Numbered from the stretch's first letter, positions 18,504 through 27,133 are shown. The stretch is DNA of 64,000 nt from Streptomyces cellulosae (GCF_000721105.1 NZ_JOEV01000005.1:341840-405839), one strand, 5' to 3'. The notes: a model not told the origin generated them from the sequence alone. Numbers and translations are program-made.

Positions 18504-19334
18504 CTACGGCTGAACGTCGGGCCCGTCGTAGCCGAGGACCAGCACCGCGGCGTCGTCCTCGTGCCCCACGCGGTCGGCGCCCTTGATCACGGCTGCGGCG
18601 AGCGAGTCCGCCGTCATGCCCGCCACGGCGGCGACACCCGCGAGCCGGACCACCTGGTCCAGCCCCTCGTCGACCTCCAGCAGGGGGCCTTCCACCACAC
18701 CGTCCGTGAGGAGGACGAACATTCCGCCCGTGGTGAGCCGGTGCCGGGTCACCGGGTAGGTCGTCCCGGGCTGGATGCCGAGGGGCGGACCCCCGGTCCC
18801 GTCGACGATCCCGGACCGCCCGTCCGCGGTGGCCCAGACGCAGGGGACATGTCCGGCCCGGGCGCCCTCCAGCACGCCGGTGGAGGGGTCGAGGCGCATG
18901 AAGGTGCAGGTGGCGAAGAGTTCGGTGCCGAGGGACAGGAGCAGGTCGTTCGTCCGGGTCAGGAGTTCTCCGGGTTCGCTCGTGACGGAGGCGAGCGCGC
19001 GCAGACCGACCCGTACCTGGCCCATGAAGGCGGCGGCCTCGATGTTGTGGCCCTGCACGTCACCGATCGACAGCCCGATGCGCCCGTCGGGCATGGTGAA
19101 GGCGTCGTACCAGTCGCCGCCCACGTTCAGTCCGTGGCAGGCCGGTGCGTAGCGGACCGCGAGGTGGTAGCGGGGCGCCGCCGGCATCTCGGCGGGAAGC
19201 ATGTCGCGCTGCAGCGCGATGGCCAGCTCGACCCGGGAGCGCTGCACCTCCGCGTGTTCGCGCGCCTGCGCCGTCAGCGACCCGAGCCTGGTCAGCAGCT
19301 CGTCGCCGTCGTCCGTGCGGCGCTTGCGCGGCAT
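18504..19334 (-). CDS. PP2C-type (RsbU/SpoIIE) serine phosphatase
   Basis: A 276-residue soluble protein. A short helical lead (ELLTRLGSLTAQAREHAEVQRSRVELAIALQRDMLP) runs straight into a PP2C domain with the motifs VGGDWYDAFTM, LSIGDVQGHN, EGARAGHVPCVWA, VLLTDGVVEG and HEDDAAVLVLGYD. The ALQRDMLP linker is the hallmark of RsbU-like phosphatases. It has no sensor of its own. The neighbouring MASE1 membrane protein downstream lacks an output domain, so it may supply the signal. CTGGAG lies at the right distance before the ATG. The target is probably an anti-anti-sigma factor encoded elsewhere. Confidence 0.9.
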   Translation of the reverse strand: MPRKRRTDDGDELLTRLGSLTAQAREHAEVQRSRVELAIALQRDMLPAEMPAAPRYHLAVRYAPACHGLNVGGDWYDAFTMPDGRIGLSIGDVQGHNIEAAAFMGQVRVGLRALASVTSEPGELLTRTNDLLLSLGTELFATCTFMRLDPSTGVLEGARAGHVPCVWATADGRSGIVDGTGGPPLGIQPGTTYPVTRHRLTTGGMFVLLTDGVVEGPLLEVDEGLDQVVRLAGVAAVAGMTADSLAAAVIKGADRVGHEDDAAVLVLGYDGPDVQP

Positions 19335-19919
19335 TGATCGCTCCAGGAGGAGGCCGGGCCGTTCGGGGCGATGTCCCCAAACAGTTCCTTATCGGATGAT
19401 AGCGATGCCGGAGACACGGCCCGGGATCCTCGGCTCACCGCTGCCCCGTCCATGACGCACCCCGCGTGGGCCCGGGTCAGTGACCGCGCGTTCTGTTCCA
19501 TGATCCGTATGCCCCCGCGACGTCGAGGTGTCACCCGCTACCCGGCGCTCCGCCCCTCGGCCCATCGCTCCCCTCGCCGTGGTGTGCCCGGCCCTCGTTC
19601 GGTGTGCGGGGCGGGGCGCGGCAGGAGTCGCGGTGGGAGCGGCAGGAGTCGCGGGCCGCACCGGAGCACCGCGCGGCAGGACGTATGCGCCGAGCGGGGT
19701 CATCAGTCCCTCGCCGCCGACTGATTCCGGCCTGTCGCCCTGCCTTGCGTCCCTCCCCTGATCGGCGGAGTGCGGGTGCGCGAGGGTGGCGCCGTTCGCC
19801 CGTGTGAGCGCCTTGAGTGGTGGGATCGCCGGGGCTGATTGACGGTGGATCACGTCGAGGCCGGGTCAGTCCAGCTGACGTGACGCCAGCTGCCCGTGCC
19901 GAGACGAAAGGAACCACGG
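19335..19919. other. intergenic, no convincing gene
   Basis: About 585 bases. Frames on both strands have mixed third positions, for example a 154-codon minus-strand frame at 19389-19853, unlike real genes here. A direct repeat GCGGCAGGAGTCGCG occurs twice near 19618-19655. Promoters for the phosphatase and the sortase-linked protein presumably lie at the two ends. Confidence 0.5.
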
Positions 19920-20408
19920 ATGCGCTCCACACGCACGTTCCTGGGCCTCGCGGCCGCCTCCGCCGTCCTCGCGATCGCCGCACCCGGCGCCTACGCGGGC
20001 GACAGCGACTGGGACCACGGGGACTCTTCGTACAGCAAGGAGCACGGCAAGGACGGCAAACACGACGCGCCTCACGGCGGGATGCACACGGGTGGCGGCG
20101 CGCTCACCGCGGTGAACGACGACGAGTGGGGCACCGCCAAGGACCCGAAGTACGACCCTGAGACCTACAAGGACAAGCAGGACGTGACCCCGAAGGACCC
20201 CAAGCAGGACCCGGAGACGTACAAGGAGCACGACTACCAGAAGGACTCGTACGGCAGTGACCACGAGAAGCCGCACGGTGGGATCCACACCGGTGGCGGC
20301 GCGCTCGCCTCGCCGGGCATGACCGGGGCCGGCCTGGCCGTCCTGGGCGTCGCCGCGGCCGGACTGTACGCGGCTCGCCGCAACCGGTCGTCCGGAAGCA
20401 TGGCCTGA
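19920..20408 (+). CDS. small exported protein with duplicated HTGGGAL motif, probable sortase substrate
   Basis: A 162-residue protein with a Sec leader (residues 1-26, ending GAYA). The mature part is hydrophilic and Lys/Asp/His/Tyr-rich, with the sequence PHGGMHTGGGAL at 51-62 repeated as PHGGIHTGGGAL at 118-129, and a second repeat pair DPKYDPETYK / DPKQDPETYK (75-102). After the second motif comes LASPG (129-133), a hydrophobic stretch (about 134-152) and the basic tail RRNRSSGSMA, which together look like a variant cell-wall sorting signal. A class F sortase gene follows 125 bases downstream on the same strand. I do not recognise a named family. The ATG at 19920 starts the signal peptide and follows GAAAGGAACCACGG. 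Confidence 0.75.
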   Translation: MRSTRTFLGLAAASAVLAIAAPGAYAGDSDWDHGDSSYSKEHGKDGKHDAPHGGMHTGGGALTAVNDDEWGTAKDPKYDPETYKDKQDVTPKDPKQDPETYKEHDYQKDSYGSDHEKPHGGIHTGGGALASPGMTGAGLAVLGVAAAGLYAARRNRSSGSMA

Positions 20409-20434
20409 GCCATGCCGGACGCGATAGCAGCCGA

Positions 20435-20467
20435 GGCCGCCGCCCCCCGCACCGCAAGGCGGCGGCC
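20435..20467 (+). terminator. hairpin between the exported protein and sortase genes
   Basis: Ten-bp arms GGCCGCCGCC and GGCGGCGGCC are separated by 13 bases, 26 bases after the first gene's stop. It could be a partial terminator or attenuator that makes the downstream sortase less abundant than its substrate. Confidence 0.5.
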
Positions 20468-20533
20468 CGGCCCGCGCTCCGCGTTCCGCTTCCTCCGAGC
20501 TGCCGTGCCCGAGTGAGAGTGAGGTGCTGTCCG

Positions 20534-21316
20534 ATGGCAGCCGCTCCTTCTTCCCCCGCCGGCAAAGAACCGGCCGACGGACAGGCCGACGAACCGGACA
20601 GCCAACCGGCCGACGGAAAGGCCGGCGAGCCAGCCGGCGAACCGACCGGCGAACCCGCCGAAGAACCGGCCGGCGAGCGGGGGTCCGGCACCGGTCTCAC
20701 CACGCTGTGCGCCATGGCCGCCCTGCTCCTCGCGGTGAACATGTTCGGCGGGCAGGACGCCTCGTCGGACTCCCCCCGCCTGCCGCAGGGCACGCAGGCC
20801 ACGCAGGCCGGCACCTACGCCGAACCGACCGCCACGACCGCGGTACCCCGCCCGGGCAAGCATCTGCCCCGCTCCCGGCCCGTACGTCTGCTCATCCCGA
20901 AGATCTCGGTCGACGCCCCCTTCACCCCCCTCTACATCGCCCGGACCGGGCACCTGGAAGCCCCACCGCCCGACGACACCAACCTCGTGGGCTGGCACGC
21001 GGAGGGCGCCACTCCCGGGGAAGCGGGCACCGCCGTCATCGCCGGGCACGTGGACACCGCCACCTCTCCGGCGGTCTTCGCCGGCCTGGGAGAACTGGAG
21101 AGGGGCGACACCTTCCGGGTCGTCAGGGCCGACCGGAGCAGGGCGACCTTCGTGGTCGACAGCGTGGAGCAGTTCCCCAAGGACGACTTCCCCAGCCGGC
21201 GGGTGTACGGCGACACCCCGCAGGCCCAGGTCCGGCTCATCACCTGCGCGGGGGACTACGACCGTTCGGTCAAGGACTACACGGAGAACCTGGTGGTCTT
21301 CGCCCACCTCGTGTGA
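20534..21316 (+). CDS. class F sortase
   Basis: A 260-residue membrane-anchored transpeptidase. A long Pro/Glu/Gly-rich N-terminus (GEPAGEPTGEPAEEPAGE, encoded by near-repeats) precedes one transmembrane segment (LTTLCAMAALLLAVNMF, about 55-72). The sortase beta-barrel follows from VRLLIPKISVDAPFTPL. Catalytic residues are H172 in AGHVDT and C238 in LITCAGDYD, and the conserved Arg region is later (DRSVKDYTENLVVFA). Class F enzymes are common in actinobacteria and mostly uncharacterised. The likely substrate is the exported protein encoded just upstream. The ATG at 20534 follows GAGGTG. Confidence 0.92.
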   Translation: MAAAPSSPAGKEPADGQADEPDSQPADGKAGEPAGEPTGEPAEEPAGERGSGTGLTTLCAMAALLLAVNMFGGQDASSDSPRLPQGTQATQAGTYAEPTATTAVPRPGKHLPRSRPVRLLIPKISVDAPFTPLYIARTGHLEAPPPDDTNLVGWHAEGATPGEAGTAVIAGHVDTATSPAVFAGLGELERGDTFRVVRADRSRATFVVDSVEQFPKDDFPSRRVYGDTPQAQVRLITCAGDYDRSVKDYTENLVVFAHLV

Positions 21317-21463
21317 CCGTCCGGGCCGGGCGTCCGCACCATGACAGGTGTCAGGCACCGGCGGGCGGCGGGTGCTCCCAGGGTCGCAGGGCGAGCGGTG
21401 ACCGGCGCGCAGTCGGCCGTACGCCGCTGGTCCAGCACATCGCCGACACGGGAAAGAGGGCTC

Positions 21464-21698
21464 ATGAGCCGCCGATCACTCACGACTCTGCTGGCCGCGG
21501 GGGGCGCCGCCGCGGTGTTGGCACTGACGCAGGTCTCCGCCCACGCCGCCTCGTTCCAGGGCGGCAACTACGGGCGTACGGGAGGGAGGGCCAGTCCCCC
21601 TACCGTCTCCGGCTGCGCGGGCACCTTCCAGCAGGTCGGTGCCACGCGTTACGCCGGGGGCATGGCCCTGAAGTACTTCTACTCGTCCAAGTACCGAC
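21464..21698 (+). pseudogene. truncated small secreted protein gene
   Basis: The ATG at 21464 opens a clean Sec leader (MSRRSLTTLLAAGGAAAVLA, cleavage near AHAA) and about 55 mature residues (SFQGGNYGRTGG, VSGCAGTFQQVG, GGMALKYFYSSKYR) that resemble the start of small secreted proteins found in many Streptomyces. The sequence then loses coding character and the same frame runs without a stop through the antisense strand of the protease gene to 23254. A normal C-terminal part is missing. I read it as a 3'-truncated gene. It is convergent with the protease, and a hairpin follows directly. Confidence 0.55.
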
Positions 21699-21723
21699 CG
21701 CCTGCGGCCTGCCGACGCAGGCG
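21699..21723. terminator. hairpin between convergent genes
   Basis: Eight-bp perfect arms CGCCTGCG and CGCAGGCG enclose nine bases. It lies between the truncated secreted-protein gene and the 3' end of the convergent protease gene, so it may serve as a terminator for either. Confidence 0.45.
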
Positions 21724-21778
21724 CAGCGGCCCGCGGACCGGTGGCCGGGTCCGTGGGCCGCTCGTCCCTGGCGGTATG

Positions 21779-23146
21779 TCAGGCGCGCTGCCACAGAGCG
21801 GGGGCGGCGGACGGCTGCAACGCGCCCTGTGCCTGGTGGCTCTGCAGACACTGGTAGGTGACACCGGCGTAGGTGACCTGCGCCCCGACGTCGTAGACCC
21901 GGCCGCTCGCCCAGGAACTGGACGGGTCGACGGGGGTCCCGGGGGTCTCGGTCTGGGCCGCGCTGGTCTTCAGGACGAGTCCGTAGGTGCTGAGCACCGG
22001 GTTGATCGGCTGGTAGAAGGTGGTGCCGCCGCTGGTGCAGTCACCGGAGCCGCCCGAGGTGACGCCCTGCGCCTGGGTGCCCGAGACGTAGGGGCCGCCC
22101 GAGTCGCCCGGCTCGGCACAGACGGTCGTGCGCGTCACGCCGTCGACCGTGCCTTCCGCGTAGGTGACGCTGGTGTCGTGCTGCTGGATGATGCCGCAGT
22201 GCCAGCCGCTCGTCGATCCCGAGCGGCAGATCGCGGCACCGATCAGGGCCTGCGCGGAGCCGGCGACCTGGACGTCCTGACCTCCCTCGCCCTTGACGGC
22301 GGACGTCGCGGTCCAGTCGCTGTTGACGCCCACCCACGACATGTCGTGGCCGGGGAAGACCGAGGCCTGGAAGGTGCCCTGGGCCACCATGTTGAAGCCG
22401 GTGGTGGTGTCCCCCGCCTTGCCGCAGTGCCCCGCGCTCGCGAAGCCCTGCTGGGCCCCCTTGGTGACGGCGAACCCGACGGAACAGCGGGCGATGTCCT
22501 CGATGTAGTAAGCGTCGCCGCCGCGGATGTCGTACAGGGCACGCGGCCGGTCCGCGGACACCTTCACCTTCACCAGCTTTCTGTCGACCCCGGCGGCGGC
22601 GATCAGGGAGTTCGCGGCGGTCCGGCTCGTGGCCTGGACCGTCACCCGGTTGGTGCGCACGTCGACGTAGCGGACCGGTGCTTTCAGCGCGGTGGTGCCG
22701 GTCGTGACGGAGTCCAGTTTCGCCTTGGCCGCCTTGAGGTCCGCCAGAGGCGTCCTGACGACCGCGGCCTTCGCCCCGCCGGCCTCGATGGCGGACTTGT
22801 CCGCGGCGTCGGTGGTCGCGACGGTGAGGTCGGCGGAGGTCATGCCGCTCACCCAGGCGCCCGCGAAGCGCCGGCCCAGGGCGATCTGCAGCCGGCCCGC
22901 GCGTGTCCCCGCCTCCGCCTCGTTCTCCAGCCGCGCCCTGGCCTGAGCGTCCGTCAGTCCGAGATCGCGCCGCAGTGCGCGCAGCACCGCGGTCGACGGA
23001 GCGTCGGCCCCGAGCGTCCGCGCGGCCGAGGGGCCGTTCGCCGGTACGGGGGGTGCGGCGGCCGCCGCTTGGGGCAGTGCCGTCAGGACCAGCGCGCCGA
23101 GCGCGGTCATGGCGGCGCAGGCCGCACCGATGTGTCTGTGGGCCAT
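21779..23146 (-). CDS. secreted S1 serine protease (streptogrisin type) with chitin-binding-like C-terminus
   Basis: A 455-residue pre-pro-enzyme. The signal (1-30) is followed by an alpha-lytic-type prodomain (about 40-200, including ALRRDLGLTDAQARARL and LGRRFAGAWVSG) that folds and then leaves the protease. The catalytic triad is H240 (SAGHCGKAGD), D268 (GHDMSWVGVN) and S349 (EPGDSGGPYVSG). After the protease domain come a short TETPGTPVDPSS linker and a CBM5/12-like module (SWASGRVYDVGAQVTYAGVTYQCLQSHQAQ), which should bind chitin or similar insoluble polymer. AGGAGAG lies seven bases before the ATG. Similar enzymes degrade protein in insoluble, chitin-rich material such as fungal walls. 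Confidence 0.93.
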   Translation of the reverse strand: MAHRHIGAACAAMTALGALVLTALPQAAAAAPPVPANGPSAARTLGADAPSTAVLRALRRDLGLTDAQARARLENEAEAGTRAGRLQIALGRRFAGAWVSGMTSADLTVATTDAADKSAIEAGGAKAAVVRTPLADLKAAKAKLDSVTTGTTALKAPVRYVDVRTNRVTVQATSRTAANSLIAAAGVDRKLVKVKVSADRPRALYDIRGGDAYYIEDIARCSVGFAVTKGAQQGFASAGHCGKAGDTTTGFNMVAQGTFQASVFPGHDMSWVGVNSDWTATSAVKGEGGQDVQVAGSAQALIGAAICRSGSTSGWHCGIIQQHDTSVTYAEGTVDGVTRTTVCAEPGDSGGPYVSGTQAQGVTSGGSGDCTSGGTTFYQPINPVLSTYGLVLKTSAAQTETPGTPVDPSSSWASGRVYDVGAQVTYAGVTYQCLQSHQAQGALQPSAAPALWQRA

Positions 23147-23694
23147 GAATCTCTCCTAGGTCTCAGGGGAAAAGCGCCTCGAATCAGTAGCTTTTGCCGC
23201 GAGTCGCACAGAAGATGTCGCGTGTCCGCCGGTTCCGCGTATCGGACGACATGAGGGACCCGCCCGGCGGAACAGCGGGCACACCACCCGGGCCGGCGTC
23301 CCGGCTCGCCGGCCTCGGTCACGAGGGATGCGGCCGTCGCGATCGCGGCGCCGGGGATCGTCAGGGGGATACGGGCCTGAGGTCGGCTCGCGGGGACCGT
23401 CGGCGGAGTTGACGCCCGTCGTCGAGGCCCCCGGAGCATCTCCGCGGGCGGCGCGACGCCCGGGGTGAACGGGGCGCCGGCGCGTTCGGCGGTGTCCGTC
23501 TCGCGTGCTCCTGCCGCGCCCGCGGCCGGGACGTCGGTGGCGAAGGTCGGGCCCCCGCCGCGGCGGTGAGGGAGAGGGATCGGCGACTCCCGGAACGGAC
23601 GCACTCATTGACATGCACCCGTCGCAGCGCAACGCTGAGAGCGCTCTCATAAAAGGTACGGACCAGACCCCGTTCCCCCACACGGAGGTGAAGC
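23147..23694. other. intergenic between divergent protease and GH64 genes
   Basis: About 550 bases holding both promoters. No frame has coding character with a ribosome binding site. The only clear element is the 14-bp palindrome near the GH64 end, listed separately. Confidence 0.5.
23636..23649. promoter_or_regulatory. perfect 14-bp LacI-type operator upstream of GH64
   Basis: TGAGAGCGCTCTCA is an exact palindrome, 46 bases before the GH64 start. It differs only at two symmetric positions from TGGGAGCGCTCCCA, the operator of the cellobiose regulator CebR. A LacI-family regulator sensing beta-glucan oligosaccharides is therefore likely to repress the glucanase. Confidence 0.65.
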
Positions 23695-24894
23695 GTGCTC
23701 GCCAGACTCACCCCCCGGCTCGTGTCCGTGGCAGCGGCAGCCGTGTTGCTGGGCTCCCTGCTCACGTTCGCGGCCCCGTCGTCCGCCCGGGCCGCGGTGC
23801 CGGACACGATCCCGCTGAAGCTGACCAACAACTCCGGCCGCGGTGAGCCGGTGTACGTGTACACGATCGGCACCTCACTGGCGTCGGGCCAGCAGGGCTG
23901 GGCCGACGCGAACGGTACGTTCCACCCCTGGCCCGCCGGGAACGTCCCGCCCGTGCCGGCGCCCGACGCGTCCATTCCCGGGCCGGCCGCGGGACAGTCG
24001 AAGACGATCCGGATCCCCAAGTTCTCCGGCCGGATCTACTTCTCGTACGGGCACAAGCTCGTCTTCAAGCTGGCCACCGGCGGCCTGGTGCAGCCGGCCG
24101 TGCAGAATCCGAGCGACCCCAACAACGACATCCTCTTCAACTGGTCGGAGTACACGCTCAACGACTCCGGTCTGTGGCTCAACAGCACCCAGGTCGACAT
24201 GTTCTCCGCCCCCTACGCGGTCGGTGTGCAGCGCGCCGACGGCAGCACGGTGAACACCGGACACCTCGAACCGGGCGGCTACAACGCCGTGTTCGACGCG
24301 CTGCGGGCACAGCCGGGCGGCTGGGCGGGGCTGGTGCAGACGCGCTCCGACGGCACCGTCCTGCGGGCACTGTCCCCCGGTCACGGGGTGGGGAACGGCG
24401 CGCTGCCCGCCTCGGTCCTGGACGACTACATCAACCGGGTCTGGCAGAAGTACGCCACGGCGACGCTGACGGTCACGCCGTTCGCCGACCAGCCCGGCAC
24501 CAAGTACTACGGCCGGGTGTCGGGCAACGTCATGAACTTCACCAACGGCGCCGGCGCGGTCGTCACCAGCTTCCAGAAGCCGGACGCGGACAGCGTCTTC
24601 GGCTGTCACAAGCTGCTCGACGCCCCCAACGACGCGGTGCGCGGGCCCATCTCCCGCACCCTGTGCGCGGGGTTCAACCGCTCCACGCTGCTGGTCAATC
24701 CCACCCAGCCCGACACCTCGGCGGCGAACTTCTACCAGGACGCGGTGACCAACCACTACGCCCGGGCCGTCCATGCGCGGATGGCCGACGGCAAGGCGTA
24801 CGCCTTCGCCTTCGACGACGTCGGACAGCACGAGTCGCTGGTGCACGACGGCAGTCCGCGGCAGGCGTATCTGACACTGGATCCGCTCAGCTGA
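23695..24894 (+). CDS. secreted GH64 beta-1,3-glucanase (laminaripentaose-producing type)
   Basis: Cleaves beta-1,3-glucan such as curdlan and fungal wall glucan, typically releasing the pentasaccharide. The 399-residue protein has a Sec leader (to about residue 34) and a thaumatin-like GH64 domain filling the rest (IPLKLTNNSGRGEPVYVYTIG, RIYFSYGH, CAGFNRSTL, FYQDAVTNHYARAVH, YAFAFDDV). The probable catalytic pair is E152 in FNWSEYT and D168 in TQVDMF; the 16-residue spacing equals that of the known E154/D170 pair of the Streptomyces matensis enzyme. The GTG at 23695 follows a strong GGAGGTG. There is no added binding module. Together with the chitin-binding protease it suits attack on fungal walls. 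Confidence 0.95.
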   Translation: MLARLTPRLVSVAAAAVLLGSLLTFAAPSSARAAVPDTIPLKLTNNSGRGEPVYVYTIGTSLASGQQGWADANGTFHPWPAGNVPPVPAPDASIPGPAAGQSKTIRIPKFSGRIYFSYGHKLVFKLATGGLVQPAVQNPSDPNNDILFNWSEYTLNDSGLWLNSTQVDMFSAPYAVGVQRADGSTVNTGHLEPGGYNAVFDALRAQPGGWAGLVQTRSDGTVLRALSPGHGVGNGALPASVLDDYINRVWQKYATATLTVTPFADQPGTKYYGRVSGNVMNFTNGAGAVVTSFQKPDADSVFGCHKLLDAPNDAVRGPISRTLCAGFNRSTLLVNPTQPDTSAANFYQDAVTNHYARAVHARMADGKAYAFAFDDVGQHESLVHDGSPRQAYLTLDPLS

Positions 24895-24906
24895 CCATGT
24901 GGTGAC

Positions 24907-25773
24907 TCAACGGGCCGTGGGGGCACCGCCGTCACCGCGCAGGCGGGCCAGGTTCTGCTCCAGCAGGGCCGTGGACACGGCGACCCCCACGCCCCCTTCG
25001 TCCGCCACCGGCGCCAGCCGGCCGTCGGCCGCCTTCAACTGGATGAGTGCCGTGTCGATCGCCTGGTGCGCCGCGAACAGACACGGCGTGCTGTAGATCG
25101 CCGCGTCGACGCCCAGCCCCGTCAGTTCGCCGAGCGAGAGCCGGGGGGACTTGCCGCCCGCGATCTGGTTGAACAGCACCGGCTTGTCGCCGACCACGTC
25201 ACGGATCCGGCGGATCCACTCCACGCTGCGGACCCCGTCCACCAGCACCACGTCGGCGGCCGTGGCGGCGAGCGCCTTCGCCCGCAGCAGGATGTCCTCC
25301 TCGCCGGTGGCGTCCGTACGGGCGACGACCACCAGGTCCCGGCGGGTGGCAAGCACCGCCTCCAGCTTGTCCAGGTACTCCTCCAGCGGCAGCACCTGCT
25401 TGCCGTCGGCGTGCCCGCAGCGGCGCGGACGCTTCTGGTCCTCCAGGATCACCCCCGAGGCCCCGAGCCGTTCGAGGTTCTCCACGACGTGGCAGGCCAC
25501 CTCGGTGTCGACGTAGCCGTCGTCGATGTCGACCAGCAGGTCGTGGCGCGGGAAGGCGGCGCGCAGCCGCCCGACGAAGGCGACCATGTCCGGCCAGGCG
25601 ATGAAGCCGATGTCCGGAAGGCCGTAGTGGGAGGCGGCGAAGCCGAATCCGGAGACGAACATCCCGTCGAAGTGCCGGGCCGCCAGGGAGGCGGAGTACA
25701 TGTCGTGGACGCCGATCAGCGGGGTGGTCCCCGGGGCGGCGATCCGGTGGCGCAAGATGTTCCCGTACGTCAA
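24907..25773 (-). CDS. PEP mutase / isocitrate lyase superfamily enzyme
   Basis: A 288-residue cytoplasmic (beta/alpha)8 enzyme that makes or breaks a C-C or P-C bond next to a 2-keto acid. Family features: GVHDMYSASLAARHFDGMFVSGFG at the start, the metal site VDIDDGYVD, and the signature ILEDQKRPRRCGH with the catalytic Cys loop, then VVARTDAT. This grouping includes oxaloacetate decarboxylase, 2-methylisocitrate lyase-like and phosphonate enzymes, and the exact reaction is not clear. The start is unusual: TTG at 25773, six bases after GAGGAGGAG, which is much the best ribosome binding site in the region. It is divergent from the DeoR/LacI-type regulator and probably belongs to the same catabolic unit. 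Confidence 0.8.
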   Translation of the reverse strand: MTYGNILRHRIAAPGTTPLIGVHDMYSASLAARHFDGMFVSGFGFAASHYGLPDIGFIAWPDMVAFVGRLRAAFPRHDLLVDIDDGYVDTEVACHVVENLERLGASGVILEDQKRPRRCGHADGKQVLPLEEYLDKLEAVLATRRDLVVVARTDATGEEDILLRAKALAATAADVVLVDGVRSVEWIRRIRDVVGDKPVLFNQIAGGKSPRLSLGELTGLGVDAAIYSTPCLFAAHQAIDTALIQLKAADGRLAPVADEGGVGVAVSTALLEQNLARLRGDGGAPTAR

Positions 25774-25985
25774 CGTCTGACTCCTCCTCGGGCGCGGTGC
25801 CCGGTGCGGTGCGGTCGGCGGCCCTGTGCCGACGGCCGATGATGCACGGGCCCCGACGCCGGGCGCTCGTCCGGACCGGCTCCGCTCACTCGCCCGGCGC
25901 AGCGCATTCACCGCAGAAACGTCACTCGGCCGTAGCCGACCGCGTGGGGTGTGATCGCCGTTGCGATCGTTATGATGGCGCACAT

Positions 25986-25995
25986 CGATCAAACG
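25986..25995. promoter_or_regulatory. candidate operator CGATCAAACG upstream of the regulator
   Basis: The reverse complement, CGTTTGATCG, recurs with one change (CGTTTGACCG) in front of the ABC transporter operon. It sits 28 bases before the regulator's GTG and just downstream of a TATGAT hexamer at 25971-25976 that could be a -10 element, which suits autoregulation. Confidence 0.4.
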
Positions 25996-26022
25996 AACAT
26001 TCACGCGCTCCAGGAGGCCCTC

Positions 26023-27126
26023 GTGCGGGAGCCGGTCGATCGCAGGCATCAGCGGATCCTCGCCGCCGTTCAGTCGCGGGGCACCGCGCGGGTGCGGGAT
26101 CTCGCCGCCGAGCTCCAGGTCTCGGTGGTCACGCTGCGCCGGGACGTGGAGGAGCTGGCCCGCGAGGGCAGACTGCGCCGCGGCCACGGTGTCGTCCACT
26201 CGACGCTGCCCGCGCAGGAACTGCCCGGCAGTGGTATCGCGGGCCCGGACGGGGACATGGTGGCGGTGGTGGTGCCGGAGCTGCACTCGTACCTGTACGA
26301 GACGCTGCACGGCGCGCGTACGGTGCTCGAGGCGGCCGGTCTGCGCATCGCGCTGCGCATCGCGCCGCAGGTCGCCGGGGCGGAGCGCCCGTTGGTGGAG
26401 CGGGCGCTCGCGGACGGCGCACGGGGTCTGCTGCTGGCGCCGCGCTGGCGCACCCCGGCCGTCGAGGAGGCCGACTACGGATGGCTGGCCGCCCTGGAGG
26501 TGCCGGCGGTGCTGATGGAGCGGCGGCCACCGGCCGGCAGCGCGCTGCACGCGCTGGACTCGGTGTGTTCGGACCACTGGTACGGCGCGCATCTCGCGGT
26601 GGAGCACCTGGTGGGGCTCGGCCACCGGCGGATCGTGTTCGCGACCCGGGACGACAGTCCCACCGCGCGGAGTCTGCGGGCCTCCTTCACCCGGATCGCA
26701 ACGGAGCATCCGCTGGTGGAGGAGTGGGCGTGGGCGCTGAGTTCGCCGGACGCCGGCAAGGACGGGCCGTACGCGGCGCACGAGACGGCGGACGTGCCGA
26801 CGCTGCTGCGCAAGCTGGGCGCGACGGCGGCGGTGCTGCACGGCGACGTGGACGCGCTGATGGCCGCCCAGCGGCTGGCGGAGAACGGTGTCCGGGTGCC
26901 GGAGGACTGCTCGGTCGTGGCGTACGACGACGTGCTCGCGGGGCTCGGCACCATCCCGCTCACCGCGGTGGCCCCGCCCAAGACGGAGGTCGGGCGGGTG
27001 GCGGCGGAGTTGCTGCTGCACCGCTTGGCGGGCGGGCACGGCACCGGGTCGCCGACGGTGCGTCGCGTCGAGCTGCTGCCGTCGCTGACGGTGCGGGGTT
27101 CGACGGGGGAACCGAGCACTCCGTAA
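26023..27126 (+). CDS. DeoR-type HTH fused to LacI-type sugar-binding domain, regulator
   Basis: A 367-residue regulator. The N-terminus is a DeoR-like winged helix (DRRHQRILAAVQSRGTARVRDLAAELQVSVVTLRRDVEELAREGRL), not the LacI HTH. From about residue 70 on it is a periplasmic-binding-protein-like effector domain of the LacI/GalR type (MVAVVVPELHSYLYETLHGA, AHLAVEHLVGLGHRRIVFATRDD, PEDCSVVAYDDVLAGLGTIPLTAVAPP). The GTG at 26023 follows CAGGAGG at the right distance; in-frame ATGs upstream do not. It stands between the PEP-mutase-like gene (divergent) and the sugar ABC operon (same strand, 125 bases on) and most likely controls both. The effector is probably a sugar or sugar acid. Confidence 0.88.
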   Translation: MREPVDRRHQRILAAVQSRGTARVRDLAAELQVSVVTLRRDVEELAREGRLRRGHGVVHSTLPAQELPGSGIAGPDGDMVAVVVPELHSYLYETLHGARTVLEAAGLRIALRIAPQVAGAERPLVERALADGARGLLLAPRWRTPAVEEADYGWLAALEVPAVLMERRPPAGSALHALDSVCSDHWYGAHLAVEHLVGLGHRRIVFATRDDSPTARSLRASFTRIATEHPLVEEWAWALSSPDAGKDGPYAAHETADVPTLLRKLGATAAVLHGDVDALMAAQRLAENGVRVPEDCSVVAYDDVLAGLGTIPLTAVAPPKTEVGRVAAELLLHRLAGGHGTGSPTVRRVELLPSLTVRGSTGEPSTP

Positions 27127-27133
27127 CGATGAG

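Noticed and set aside
19389..19853. 154-codon minus-strand frame upstream of the PP2C phosphatase
   Set aside because: Third positions are mixed and there is no ribosome binding site or known motif.
21341..23254. 637-codon plus-strand open frame
   Set aside because: Only its beginning (from 21464) looks like a real leader; the rest is antisense to the S1 protease with an intact triad.
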